NCBI GenBank assembly: GCA_904063045.1
Contig: CAJFCJ010000004.1
Coordinates: forward strand, 2,101,713-2,165,712
Origin: Dimorphilus gyrociliatus
Lineage: Eukaryota; Annelida; Polychaeta; Dinophilidae
Direction: 5' to 3'
DNA: 64,000 nt
Below are positions 14,241 through 27,543 of the stretch, one piece after another (the first letter of the stretch is position 1; the number at the start of each line of letters is the position of its first letter). The position numbers were made by a program, and so were the translations under genes. A model generated the notes under the pieces. It did no database searches. It saw nothing but the letters and a program-made list of their open reading frames with translations, and was not told where the DNA came from.

Positions 14241-14704
14241 AATTAATTTATTGTACAAAAAAAGAAGAAAAATGACACTTTCCTATATTTTCTACATTCG
14301 AAACATTGATAATAATTTTTATATTTGGATGGTTGCTAAAACGAAAATTAATGTATTTAAATAAATCAGTGCTGTGAAAAAAGACGGAGGTACTTTATTA
14401 ATTAGTGAAGCAAAAGAGAATAGTTTTTAATGTCTTGCCTTATTACGGAAATGAATTTAATTGAAATATGCAATGTTTTTTAATAGTAATACATTTCTAC
14501 AACAATGACAATTTATAATTGGAAAAAGACTTGATTAGTTCTAATGTTATACATATACTGTGTATACAAGTATACTGTATGTATATATATATTGTATATA
14601 ACAAATTTGGTAAAACTAGTATAATTATAAGTAAATGAATAAATCAGTTTTGAAATATAATTGAGATACTATTTTTCTCATATAGCATTTCTTACATTTT
14701 CTCT

Positions 14705-14735
<31 letters not shown>

Positions 14736-14967
14736 ATAAAAACTCTACAATCATAATTTATGATTTTTTAATTAATGGCAACTTATTCAAGTATCCAAAA
14801 CTATACAATAATTTATTAAGCTATAAACAAACTTCGAAAAACAGTATATTTATTATCTGTGACTGATAAAAAGAGAAGAAGCATCTGTTGTTGTAATTTA
14901 TTGAATATTTTGAGTATTTAACCCTTGAATTGCTTAAATTATAGATGAACAAAAGAGAGAGATAACA
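14241..14967. other. Intergenic gap with 3' UTR signals and a (CT)n tract
   Basis: This short space separates two genes on the same strand. It holds candidate polyadenylation signals (AATAAA at 14360 and another near 14637), copies of TATACTGTAT near 14570, and a CT microsatellite at 14701-14735. No open frame of interest is present. Confidence 0.6.
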
Positions 14968-17756
14968 ATGATGATTGTTAAATTTCTATATATAATTTGT
15001 TTCTTTTTGTCATTAAATGGTAAGTAATAAACAAAATTTCCATATATACTACATATATATATATATATATATATTGTATTTGTATATGTGTATTAGACAG
15101 GATATATATTATATATATACTTATATCTACTTGATTACCCTAATTCAAATTTCTATTCTTATATTTTTAACTAATAATTAACTACTAATTGCTATTATTA
15201 CTATAGAAACGCGACTTAATGCCCACTCAAAAGTTATTCACTTCGATACAATGAATATTAGAATATCTCTTGGGAAGAGAGATATTGTACTTTATTTAGA
15301 GAATAACAAAAATATCAATCCCAACATGCAAATTTCCTTCAGTGATAGAATGGAAGCTCATGGCTATATTTCCAATTACCAACTTTTTCAAGATGTACAC
15401 AATGGTGCATCCATCACTTACACTGAAATTATTGTTAACAGTCACATGAGTTTTTATATCGAAGGACATTTTGAGGTCGATGGCGCTATCATGCAGATAT
15501 CTCCATTATTTTCGGAGAAGGAATTGAGATATTACGTTATTAATTCAAAAGATAAAATAGATGAAAAGCTTCCGAAAAGGAATGTTACCATATTAAATTC
15601 AACAAATACATTTAAAGAGAATAGAAGAAGGAGTTCAAAATTAATAAATCACTTTTATCTAGAGCTATACTTGGTAATAGATTATAGTTTATGGTCTTTT
15701 TATAAATCTCTTCAAAACAACAGTCAGTTGTTACTAAATTTTAAAATTATACTCTTATTATTCATATTCCTAGAATTTCCTATTTGTCATTAGAATGGGA
15801 TTTCACACTTCACTTACTTCAAATTTAAATTGTAAATTAAAAGTAAAATTTAAGAACTGACTGTTGTCGTTAGATGAAGAAGCAACAGTTCAGTATGTCA
15901 GACGTCGGTTTTCCTTTTTTATCAACAGTATTGATCTTGTTTATAGAAGAATAAAACATCCTAAATATGATATATCCATATCTCTAAAAGATGTGAAAAT
16001 TATGACAAAATGGAGTGATAGTTTCGTTCAAAGAGCTAAATCAAAGAATGGAAAAACTACAGTCGACCTGTCAAAAACTCTACAAAATTTTACTATATCA
16101 CTTCATAAGCTGAAAATTTTTGATAATTTAGATTTTATGGACTTGGATCACACCATGCTGTGGATTAAAAGGGTAAGATATAATCAAATTCTCATAGATA
16201 TGCCTCCAAATTGATTCTTTTATCTCTCAATTTTTTAGACTAATATCAACGGGCAAAGAAATACCCTGGGTATTGCTTATTTTGGGTCTATATGTACTAG
16301 ATTTTCCACGTCAGTTATCTTGGACCATGGAAATGAGGCCTATCTAACAGCAGCTCATGAAATTGGTCATTGCCTGGGGGCTAGTCATGACGGGAATTCA
16401 TCATCAACAGAATCATATAATCAGAGTCAATGCAGAAATGACCAATATTTAATGAGTTCTTTAAAGCACGTAAAAAAAAGTAGATTTGTCTTTAGTCCGT
16501 GTTCTGAATCATCTATATACAAAACTATAATGGGTTTAAACAAAATGAAATCATCTTTTCCAAGAGTATGCCTATCCAACAAAGTTTGCGGTCATAATTA
16601 TAATTATATTCGAAATTACGAACCCTTCGGCCAAATAGAAAGTCAAAGAGAACAATGCGCTAAATGGTAATGTTATAAGCGTCTATAATTTTTTGCATAG
16701 ACAATTTTACAATATATTTTCGTTTCTAAATCCTAGGATAAAAAGCGTTGGAGCAGATTTAGAGTTATATAGAGTATCTCCAAGAGGAACAACTTGCGCA
16801 TTCCTCCGATGCAATCTTAATGGAAAGACTTACGGTAGCCAATACGGCGTTGCTGATGGAACTCCTTGCACAGCCGGTAAAATATGTTGGAGAGGAAAAT
16901 GTAAATCAGCCGATGTATTGCAATATGAAAGTAAGGCTTTCTCGCAAGATAACATGTGTAAAATTGAGAATGAAATCGATAGGAAAGTACCCAAAAAGTA
17001 AGATTAATAGCTATTATCTATTATACATATTAGATTGGATAATAATACTTTCTTTTTGAAAGTTGTACAGATAAGGATGATATTGCGGCTTTTTGTGACG
17101 TATATGTGTCGAAATATCCTCGTTTCTGCTTTAAATATAAAGACTATGGCGGTTGTTGCGAAACTTGTCATAAATACGGTTTGAAGAGTTTTAGATTGAA
17201 TTCTTTAAGAGATCAGTGTTCGCCAAATCCGTGTAAAAATAAAGGAAGATGCTTAAATTTTGAAAGTCGTAAAGGGTTTATGTGCGAATGCGACGAAGGA
17301 TATATTGGAGAATTTTGCGAAATAAAACTAATACAATGTCAAGGATTAAACGATATTAATAATATTCAATTAGCAAATTTGGGGTATAAAATAGATTGCC
17401 AACAACTTTTTACTGAAAAACTATCGTGTTCTTCGCGAGATGTTTCAGAAATATGTTACCAACAATGTAAACCTTGTCTTTGTAAGCCATGTTTGAATGG
17501 TGGAACATGCATACCTCAAGATTTTGATTATGAATGCAAGTGTGCAAGGGGTTATGCCGGTAAATCTTGTGAAATTATGAGAGGTTGTATGGATACTAAT
17601 GGAAGATTTAAGATAAGAGATGGAATAGGAAATATTATTGGTTGGATAACATGTCAGGAAGGAATTCTTTTATTGGGATCATCGTACTTTTGTTCTGTAC
17701 GAGGAACAGAATGTTGTAAAACCTGTAAAGAGTGGATTAAACGATTAGATCTTTGA
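14968..17756 (+). CDS. Secreted M12B (reprolysin) metalloprotease with EGF and six-Cys modules
   Basis: Six exons join in frame: 14968-15019, 15207-15686, 15874-16172, 16239-16666, 16737-16997 and 17063-17756, for 737 residues. Residues 1-17 are a clear signal peptide. A prodomain without an obvious cysteine switch ends at a basic furin-like site (RRRSS). The catalytic domain follows (LELYLVIDY…), with the zinc site HEIGHCLGASHD at 317-328 giving all three histidines and the general-base Glu, then a Met-turn candidate (YLMSS). A cysteine-rich ADAMTS-like part (…ADGTPCTAGKICWRGKC) comes next. Then a PLAC/ShKT-like six-cysteine module (…FCFKYKDYGGCCETC), an EGF domain, a second six-Cys module, a second EGF and a third six-Cys module. 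No thrombospondin repeats or membrane segment are visible. It is probably an extracellular-matrix or peptide-processing protease. The donor at 15687 (GTTTAT) is weak but is the one that restores frame and the family consensus. Confidence 0.85.
15050..15074. repeat. (AT)n microsatellite in metalloprotease intron 1
   Basis: A pure AT run lies within the first intron, next to AT-rich sequence. Confidence 0.9.
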
Positions 17757-20700
17757 TAGGATTTATACATCTTTCCTTAGATACAAAAGATTATGCTCTA
17801 TTATTAATTAAACAAACAGAATTACTATTAATAATATTTAAGACTAAAAATAGATAGTTGAAAAATACTCTTTTCATTTTTTTATCAGAGAAAAACATAC
17901 TTTACATTTTCTATCTATTCAGAAAAAAAAGAGAGTTATAAATGACTCTCGATAATTATTTCGATAATAGAATATAGATGGCAATACCATTGGTCATACT
18001 TTCCATCTTGCAAGAAGAAGACAGTAAACTGCTTGCAAGAGTTATATATGACGCGAAGGCCAACAATAAACGACCGTCATCTAGACAGTTAGCTGTCGCC
18101 TGCACTTTCCCAGTTGGGTCATGATTAGATATAGTCATTCCATTCTGATGCTCCGCTTCGTTAACTATGTCTCATTGATCATTCTCTTTTACATAAAAAG
18201 TGATAAAAGGGACCTTATTGTAAAAAATTCCTCATTTAGGTTTGCAAAAATAGACGTATAGTTTTGATCGATGTAAGAATACGTTAAAGATTGCATAAAT
18301 ACCTAAAATCACAATGAAATTATTGACTGAGCGAAAATTCCTTACAAATAAGAGGAAACTAACTATAAATTACATATGCATTTTGGCTATTTCCAACTAA
18401 ATAAACTGGTGCGTTTAGTTGTATAAGCAATTCACTTTCTCTTTTCCTCCCCCCCTCTCGCAGGCTTGTTCTCTTTGTTCTTTATTTTTTAAAAAATCTA
18501 TTCACGGAGAAAACCGTCGAATGATAATTTGTGACTTCCGGTTTCTTATTTCTCTTCATTCAATTTATTTTTAAATTCATTAAAATTTCGTTTCCCTTAG
18601 AAAAGCTTAAGCTATAGAATAAGAATGATCAATTTGGAACAATAGAAATGGTAGAAAGGCAACCTTAGTTAATTTTTACTGACATCTAAAGTAATCAACC
18701 GTGTTATGGAAAAGGAAAAGAGAAGACTATAGCGTTTACGAAGATACAGTATTATTCCTTTTTTATGGAAAGAGAAAGAAAACAGATCAATAGATATTAA
18801 CCAAGAATGGAACAATATTTAAGAGTGCTGTCTCCTTTTTCTTTATAAAGAAAATTTCTTTTTCATTTACCCATGGTATAAGAGAAAAGAAACATTATCG
18901 ATCTACAAATGAAGTAATAACAAAGTCTTATGCTCTCATTCAATAATTAAAAAAATCGCTTAATACCTTTCTTACATCAAAACTCTCATTCCTCTAGTGA
19001 GGAATTCTATTAAATTACTTATTATTTAAAAGAAAAATTTTGAGTTTTTGATGTTCAGTACTACCAATAGAACGATTATTTGAAGAGAAAATGAAACTAT
19101 CCTTATATTCGCTCTTTTCATCATAGGAGATAATATCTGTAAGGTAGTAAAGATTTTGTATGCTGGCGGGTACTGCTTTAGAATTAGTCAGAAATCAAAG
19201 TCAAGTCATTCACCACCATCTGAAACACTTATCCCAGAAAAAAGACTAATATTGATAGTTCCCGCCTGATTTCCTCTCACAGATCGAACATCTTGAATTC
19301 TTTATATCCTCTAATATCTATTATTACTAATGATCTATAGGTGTACAGAGAAACAGATCCTTCAATAAATACACTTTTTTTAATTATTAAAAAGCCCTAG
19401 AATGTATAATAGTGTGAAAGGAAGAATCATTAAATTAATAGTAATAAATACAGCAAAGTAATTAAAAATTTTGTTTACTACGCATTTGTTGCTTATTAAT
19501 ACGGCGTATTAGTACATATTTTATATGATATAAATCTAGCATAATTTCATTGAAAACCTATGTATCTTCTCTTTGACAAATAAGCTTTTCTAATTTATTC
19601 TATCAATAAATTAAGCTACCTAATCATTTTGATGATTATAATTAACGAACTAATATATGAGGTCTCCCACCCACAATACTTGGTTTTTTCGTCCTCTTTT
19701 TCCATTTTAACATAAATTCATCGTCAACCATATTAGCAAATGAAATGTTGAGCTACAAATATATGCTAATGGCGAGAACGGGAACTAACGCGAAATAATA
19801 GTCCTTTGAAGAAGCCTTTTGTATAGACTATAATTTATTGTACTACCTATAATAATTGATAATTACTCAGTGCTTTGGTAAAATTGTTGACTTTCATTTA
19901 GGTAAAGGTACAAAGGCTAGAATAGTACAGAAGTACCGTTTCATACCTCCATCCTATTTAGTCCCTTACATCTGTTGTTTGAAATTAAATTAGCTATTAA
20001 TTGAATCCTTTTCCGATAGAATGATCATTCAAGGAATGCCCGTTACGAAGCAACGCCATTACGTTCAATTAAACAATCTCGTATCTTTGGAAAACTTGCT
20101 TTATGCTGTAAAAAAAAAATATTTTGTAGAATTAAAAAGGAATGCTTGAAAGTAAATTTATACTTTAAAGCTATTCTTTTTTACCCTAAACGATATAATT
20201 AAACTTGTGAACTTTACTAAAGTTTCGCAAAGTCAACACTTCAAAGTGATTTTAATGATAGATGAAAAAACAAGGGCAAAAATTTATAACAAAAAGGAAA
20301 GAAAGAGAACTGAAGTATGCAAATTTAAGAAATTCGTAGAAAAGTAGAAAAACGATTTCTAATATCAGTATAATTATGGATTAGAAGGGAACTTTATTAT
20401 CTTATTTAATGACCGTTATATTTCTAATGAAACATTGATAAGTCTGTTTTTAGATAAAGTATAAATTTATACTATGTATATATTTTTACACAATTAATCA
20501 TTCATTAAAAGAACTTGAACAGCAAAATTTTCCGTTTCATTCTTTTTATGCCTTAAAAGAGTGTTTGCGTGGGTAAAATTCATATTATTTACTTTTATTA
20601 TATTATAAATATTCATGAATAATTAAAAGGATTTTCGTATAAAAACAAAAAAGAACCTCTAAACCAGTTTACGCAACGTGATCAACTTGAGAGGCTAATT

Positions 20701-20766
20701 ATCGAATATCTTTAAAAACGCGGCCTTTTCGTGCCTTTGATGGCACACCGCCCATAGGGGTGTTCA
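17757..20766. other. Intergenic, no gene seen
   Basis: About 3 kb of AT-rich sequence with frequent stops. A short minus-strand open frame at 17956-18138 resembles no known protein. The last ~60 bases before 20767 are richer in GC and may be the 5' leader of the sulfotransferase. Confidence 0.55.
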
Positions 20767-21699
20767 ATGGTCATAACCGGAAACGGCTTTAATCGAAGCT
20801 CTCAGTCTTCTAGACGCCGGCGTTGCGACGCTATGGACAAGCGTATTTTCTCTTCATTTCTCTCCGGCTTCATTTTAGCTTCAATCTTTTTCTCTTTAAT
20901 TAGCCTAATCAACTTTGAAGCACTACCAGAAAAACGTCTACCATCTGCAGTGATTATGGGAGTAAGAAAATGCGGAACAAGAGCTCTGCTACAATTTTTG
21001 AGTCTGCACAGGGACATCGAAATCGCAAAAGAGGAAGTCCACTTCTTTAATCGGAAATGGAGCAACGGGCTAGATTGGTACCTTTCTCAGATGCCAACAG
21101 TTAAACGCCATCAAATAAGTGTAGAAAAGACACCTGGATATTTCATATCTTTTCAAGCTCCTTCAAGAATATATGCGGTGAATTCTGCCGCAAAATTGCT
21201 GCTGATAGTCAGAGAGCCAGTTGCAAGAGCCATTAGTGATTACACACAAATATTTAATAATCGTTTAGCAAGGAATAAGTCTAAATTGGCCGAGTTCGAT
21301 AATCTAGCTATAAAGAATGGACGCGTTATGGGAAATTATAAACCGATATCAACTTCCATTTATCATCTACATATAAGAAAGTGGTTGGATATATTTAATC
21401 CAAATTCTATACATATTATTGATGGAGATAATCTCATTCGTAATCCTTTAGAAGAATTGCGGAAAGTTGAAAAATTTCTACAACTTGATCCTTTTATTAA
21501 TAACAGTATGATTTATTATAACTCGACAAGAAAATTCTATTGTATGAAAAAGGATAGTAAGAACATATGCCTAGGATCTACAAAGGGAAGATCTCATAGA
21601 CCCGTCACTAACCAGACGATAGAAACTCTAAAAAAATTTTATTATCCTCACAATAAGGAATTTTTTAAAATTGTTAACAGGACTTTTAGTTGGAATTGA
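20767..21699 (+). CDS. Heparan sulfate glucosamine 3-O-sulfotransferase family protein
   Basis: This is an intronless frame of 310 residues. It is a type II Golgi protein: a short basic N-terminus (RRRRC), a membrane anchor at about 31-49, then the sulfotransferase domain. The 5'-phosphosulfate-binding loop is GVRKCGTRA at 65-73, followed by EVHFFN (catalytic glutamate region) and EKTPGYF. The 3'-phosphate-binding segment is LLLIVREPVARAISDY. Near the C-terminus a cysteine pair brackets a short loop (FYCM…ICLG) ahead of KGRSHR. These are the landmarks of 3-O-sulfotransferases, which use PAPS to modify heparan sulfate. In the PAPS loop a glycine usual for the family is cysteine here, and the usual KGRxHP is KGRSHR. 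Start may instead be M23 (20833), which still keeps the anchor. Function is well supported; the paralogue is not. Confidence 0.88.
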   Translation: MVITGNGFNRSSQSSRRRRCDAMDKRIFSSFLSGFILASIFFSLISLINFEALPEKRLPSAVIMGVRKCGTRALLQFLSLHRDIEIAKEEVHFFNRKWSNGLDWYLSQMPTVKRHQISVEKTPGYFISFQAPSRIYAVNSAAKLLLIVREPVARAISDYTQIFNNRLARNKSKLAEFDNLAIKNGRVMGNYKPISTSIYHLHIRKWLDIFNPNSIHIIDGDNLIRNPLEELRKVEKFLQLDPFINNSMIYYNSTRKFYCMKKDSKNICLGSTKGRSHRPVTNQTIETLKKFYYPHNKEFFKIVNRTFSWN

Positions 21700-23624
21700 A
21701 TCAATTTTTCTCTTTATTTACTCTCTTGATTTAATCTTCAGTTCTCCTTTTTTTTCGCTCCTCTCTTTCTTTCTTAAAGATTTTCTCAATTTTAAGAGAA
21801 AAGCATTTTTTGGTATAGAGTATGTATATTAAATAACTTGTATATAACTATATATATATACATATATATTACACGTTCATCTGTTAAAATGTATATTTAT
21901 AGCACAATGATCAAGCTTAATAGTTTAATTATTAAAAGAATAACAACAGGTCGCACCTCATATTTTTAATTAATTACCTTCTTATCCCTATTTTACAGTA
22001 AAATTGACATGATTACTTGGTATTTTATTCATCTTATAGCGTCTTTAATGAGTGACTGTAAGCGCAATATTTTGACATTGATGTCGTGAAAATCTATACT
22101 TTCTCTATGAATAATATATATAAATATATATATATATGTTACACCTTGCATCTTACGTCATATTTTGAAGCGTTACAGCCACCTTGTTTTTCTTTGCATT
22201 TTAAATTGAGGCAATCGCTGTTATTTTCGTATATTTATTCTTGACGTTTGATTCCCTAATGATATAGTAAAATGGATATTGATGGAAGAGATGACGCTTT
22301 ATTCATATGCTTTTTCTGATACAAAAATTTGATTGATTCTTGAGGCGTGATTTGTATATATATATTACTTAAAATATCACCTTAAAAGATTAATATTTCA
22401 AAGCGTTAACCTTTCAGAATTCCTCCTTTTATCTCTCTTATTTTATGTTTCATAAAAACTTTCTTATAAACACGGAACTGTTCCTTGTCTTCTCTTTAAA
22501 CTTAAAGTTACTTTCCTAAGTCATGACCGTCATATGATTTCTTTTTTCTAAGATATCTTGTATAAAATGACCTTTCTATTGATTAGCCCCTATCCTTCAT
22601 CTTTCTCGATTCTTTTCCCATTCATTTATCCACATTTCTCTATTTTTCCATTAACCCCTTTTACAGTCTACCTGTTTACACGTTTTCCTAAAAATTCTAC
22701 TATTCACTCTACAAGAGAACAGTCATCTTATTCTAATAAAGTAATTACTTTTTTTTGTTTTCAAAGAGAAAAACTTAGCAAGGATATCTACTTTAAATCA
22801 TCGGCTATAATGGAATTTTGGGATTTTCGCTAAATCCCTTAGCGCGATTAAATGCGAAAGACGATTGAGGAATGTAGTAATTTACATACTTTTAATCAGA
22901 TAACTCAGTTAAAAATCTTCTAGAGATTCCTTGAATTAAAAAATATATTATCTTCCAAAGACCATTTCCATAAAGAAGTGTAAAGATCGAATTATTTGAA
23001 TATGAATAAGGATAATATTTGTAAAAGTAGTTAAAGAAGAGAATCAAACGAAGAAAAGCGTTTATTAGCAAAGAAAATGTATTTAATCAATTATTCTGAA
23101 GTATTTAACGAGAACTTTATAAAATTGAGATAAATTGACATTTCTAAAAGAGAAAAAAGACTAATTCTTTGCAAGTTTGTTTAACTGAACATCTCAAATT
23201 TATATTAAACAAATTAAAAAGCCACTTAACGTCACTTAGACTTTCTTGAGTTTAATTAAAAATTGTTAACTATTGCCTCTCTTAATTATTATCAAGGGAA
23301 ACCTTACAACTTCAGTTTAGCGTGGAAATAGATGCTCGTAAATTGTTTACTTTTCTTTATCTATATCAAAATATAAATAGTTACATATTACGTAATAGTA
23401 AAAACATTTGTTTTCAAATAATTTAAAGCGAACAGAAGTTTTAATTTTTCATATTAATATAATACTTATACTGGATTAGAAAGTACGTTTGTACGTGATA
23501 TAATCATAGAGACCTGCAAACACTTAGGATAAAGTAAATAATTCTAGTACATTACCCTCATACATTACAGTGTTTTGCTAAACCTATATAGTACACACAT
23601 GCACACTCACATATGTTGTATGCA

Positions 23625-23656
23625 TATATATATATATATATATACTGTATATATGT
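23625..23656. repeat. (AT)n tract with TATACTGTATA motif
   Basis: A short AT microsatellite ends in TATACTGTATATAT, one of many copies of this motif beside AT tracts in the window. Confidence 0.85.
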
Positions 23657-24473
23657 TAGTTTCATACAATATAGAGTCAAATATTTGATAATATATTCAT
23701 ATTATAAAATTTCTCTTTTATCTTTTTTCTTACTTTTGAAAAAGTTTACAAGTCCGTTAAAAATTGATTTTACTCTAAATAACGGCCACTGAGATTAATT
23801 TTGCATAAAATTCCCCATAGAGTAGCTGAGTCTCTATTCGAAAACAATACGACCGCCCTTTCGCTAGCAAATCTGATAATCTTCTAGGCCTAAATAAGCC
23901 TATGCAATAAATTGTGGCGAATAAGCCCAACAATTCTATCATCTACATCCACACAGCCAAATTTAGAATATTTTCTGGTAAACTTCTAACCTTTTATAAA
24001 AGAACGGATATAAGAAAAAGATAATTAAGCTTTAAACGATTAGAAATAAACTACATTCCTTTCCTTTCTGCTATAAGCAATGTAAATTAAAACAATAATA
24101 TAATAACTATTAAAAATCCTATGGCTAAACGTTAAAGGACCTTGCACTTGCCATATATTATGTGTTATTGTTAATCAAGTCTCAAATTAAAAGATTGATT
24201 TTGAAGATTCGCCAAGAGGCATCATTAGGCTAAAATTTAGAATAGAGTTCTCTGTCTTTGAAAGGTACTTCGATCCATGTGTAAACCCTTAAAAAGTAAG
24301 GAACATTATAAAATTTATGAGAAAAAATTCTAAAGGTCTTATAGTGTAGTAGTATGAACAAGCAATAGGAGAAGTAATTTTGGATTCTAGCCTCAAGAGA
24401 TATACGTAAGAAATAGCTAATATTATACTTTATTTTTGGAATATATATATGTATATATAGAATATGCAACGTG

Positions 24474-24525
<52 letters not shown>

Positions 24526-24530
24526 TGTAT
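24474..24530. repeat. (TA)n microsatellite, about 25 units
   Basis: A pure TA tract of about 50 bases ends in TATACTGTATG. It is one of the longest uninterrupted TA tracts in the window. Confidence 0.95.
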
Positions 24531-25129
24531 GTTTATATGTTTTGTTTAGTCTTATACTTACTTCATAAATTATTTTTACACTTATCGTAACTACTATTGG
24601 CATAATTTATCATGGTATTTTGAACTTTACGTAACGTAGTACAAATGCTTTTGGTAAATGAATGGATTGTTATGAATAAAAGCGTAAAATTTACTGTAAA
24701 CATTTTACGCTAAAATTAACGATCAATCAAAACTGGAATCTAGACGGAATTGTGTTGCTTAGTTGTTACTCAAAAAAGGCCAAATTCTGTCATTTAATAG
24801 CTTTATACATATCTTTGTTATTGGAAATTTTTTCTATCTTTCTCAATCTTTGTTCTAAAATATTTAATTAAAATTTTCTTTACTCTAAATAGTCTAAAGA
24901 GAATACGATGATATAAGAATATATGTAAAATAACTTCACTTAGAAATGATAAGATCACGTGATCAAATAGTAAGAAATTTCTGTAAACAGGCAATCGACG
25001 AAATTCCATCATCTAAAATCTACAGCTCACGATAGAGACTACTTATGGAGGGTTACTAAAAACAATTTTTATAATCTAAATTCGTCTCAAAATGCTTTTA
25101 TCAACCTATGAACGCTAATTAGACGGCTC

Positions 25130-25440
25130 TCACTAAATGTCGCGACCCAGACATCTAATCTACTCGTCGTCTTCCTTCCTGTTTTCTTTAATCCCAACTA
25201 GTCAGCCTTGGGCGCGGTCGATTGACCGCCGTAAATCGGGCGTTACTGAAGGTGAAGGACATATGACAAGTCGACTGCAACAACTGCAATAAAAATATCG
25301 CGTCCCTTTTTATGTGTCAAGTGCGTGTAAGGACGTTATTTTCGTATTCTAAACACCGCCGCTCTCTAAACGAGGTGTTGTAACGCAGTTGACGAAGGAG
25401 TAATTATTTCCACGCATCCTAACCGAGCTTGATAGACATT
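25130..25440. other. GC-richer island with short inverted repeat
   Basis: Base composition rises clearly above the flanks, with many CpG dinucleotides. At 25216-25231 the sequence GCGGTCGATTGACCGC is a 6-bp inverted repeat around GATT. No open frame explains the composition. It could be a promoter, a conserved regulatory element or an unrecognised noncoding RNA. Confidence 0.35.
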
Positions 25441-26603
25441 TGAGTACTATATATAGATGATAATACTTCCCAGTTATCTATTTTAAACGTAATTTACCTG
25501 AAATTTATGAATATTACTTTTTCTTTAACTATACACTTAATTTATTTCTCTTTCGCTTCTTTTTATTACTTTATGGATGTCTCCTCGAAGTCATTAGATT
25601 CTATATATCTTTCATCCTAATTGCTAGGATGAGTTTGCCAAAGACATCCCTTGTAAGACTAGTAGATAGGCTGACAAAGCTCTTCTACTAAGGGGAAATG
25701 TTACCAAGTCCTTGGTATTTCAGTCATTATTCCCCCTCTATTATTCCAGATTCCTGACTATATAGGAACCAGGATGAAATTGAAAGAATCTATGCCAAAT
25801 CTATATGTTATGTATATATGTATTTTTGCAGATACTGTATATATAGTATAAGGTAAATGATGTATTTACTAATAAGTATTATAGTGTAATATATATTTTA
25901 ATAATTTATATGATCTATTTGTAATTATATTAAACGCTTTTTCACATGATTACATGGCAACGCAAAAAAAATATGTATACACAGATGGATAAGATTTATA
26001 ACTTTAGTTTATTACCCTTAAATAATTCCTACTTGTACTCATTAATCATAACCCAGATATAGCCTTTTACAATGGCTAAACAACACGATTGCGCTTAGAC
26101 TGGTAAAGAAAACGACTTGTCCCCAGTCAAACAGCCAACTTTTTTTCTAATTTATATAAAAAGTTTTCGTACATAATTGAGTACGTTAACAAATGAAACG
26201 TTATATAAAATATAATATTAGGTATATTAATTTAATCAGCCTATTTTGCACTTGTTTATTATTATATAATTATTAAATAAATTTTGAGATGAATAATTAG
26301 ATATTCATATTTTTTTGCCTCCTTCTCTTTCTTTTCTGCCTGTAAAAACCACTACGCTATACATGTAGCATTTGTAACATTATACTTTACAGGAAAAGTC
26401 TAGAAGATGGCAGGCCAATCGTTTAATAAATAAATGATATATCTATGCAAAGAGAACAGTTTTTAGTTTATTATTCTTTAAATATGATTTAAGAGAATAT
26501 AGTGTAAATAAACAAAGATTCGAAAAGAAACTCCTTAAACCACTTAGGATATAACAAAGTGAAAGAAAAATGAAAACTTTACAAGATATAAATGAAGAGG
26601 AAA

Positions 26604-26604
<1 letters not shown>

Positions 26605-26634
<30 letters not shown>

Positions 26635-26635
26635 A
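26605..26635. repeat. (GA)n microsatellite
   Basis: A GA run with a single interruption. Confidence 0.9.
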
Positions 26636-27474
26636 AAGACTAGCGTCAACTCATTCATAAAAAGAATTTAGACGTCTTTTAGTGCGTCATTTCAAATATC
26701 CGGATTACCTTGAATAATTCGTATAAGAGAAAACGAACTAAAAACGTTTATGAAATGAGAGGGACTTTTTTCTGATAATTCTATTTTTCATCGTCCTTTC
26801 CAGTAAACGAATCGCGAAAACGTGATTCGAATACGGTGGAGGGGCTAATAAACGGTAATTAAATTAGATTCGCTCTAATTAATCTCATTAACCTCGTAAT
26901 ATACGGCGGCGTCACTAATCCATTTCGGCTAGTAGGGAAATTGATTAAGAGCAATTAGTTCTTAAATTATATCTAATTGGCGTTTATTAGTTAGTTTATT
27001 AACTTTTCCTATTGAGAAAAAACAATACATTATAAAGTCTAAAAAATACGGTAAAAACGGACTTTGGTTTTCCCTATTCCTGATGCATTTTAAAGTTTTC
27101 TTGTCTGGTTTAAAGTTACTATCGTATAAATAGAAATTTGCATATTAAACTCATATCCTGGAGATATAAGTCAAACGAATAAATGTACTATATATCGCCA
27201 AAACAATTATATATATATAGATTTAATTTGCATAGAAAAACTATTGAATTTAATAGAAAAACATTTTATAGTTATTGTCTATTTATCCACAAAATAGGAT
27301 ATATTGAATTAACCATATTTCTAAAACACTTTAACACATGACTCATCATAAAGTAAAGTATTCAAATTACCATCTTACACAGCTTATGAAATTATCTTCT
27401 AAGGGAAATTGTAAAAATTATTTTCTCTTTTCATTACAATGAGTCACAGTTTTCTTTCTAGAGTTTTCCATTAG

Positions 27475-27543
27475 TCTCTCTCTCTCTCCCTCTCTCTTTT
27501 CCTTTCTTACTTTCTTTCTTTCTTTCTTTCTATCTCTTTTCTT
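27475..27543. repeat. Pyrimidine-rich (CT)n / (CTTT)n tract
   Basis: CT repeats pass into CTTT repeats, about 70 bases of almost pure pyrimidine on the plus strand. Confidence 0.9.

Noticed and set aside
14968-17756. Venom-type metalloprotease
   Set aside because: The M12B fold is shared, but the EGF and six-Cys modules and the lack of a clear disintegrin domain point to an ordinary extracellular protease. Nothing indicates a toxin role.
25612-25635. Short hairpin CATCCTAATTGCTAGGATG as a possible microRNA precursor
   Set aside because: The stem is only about 7 bases with a 5-base loop, too short for a microRNA precursor.
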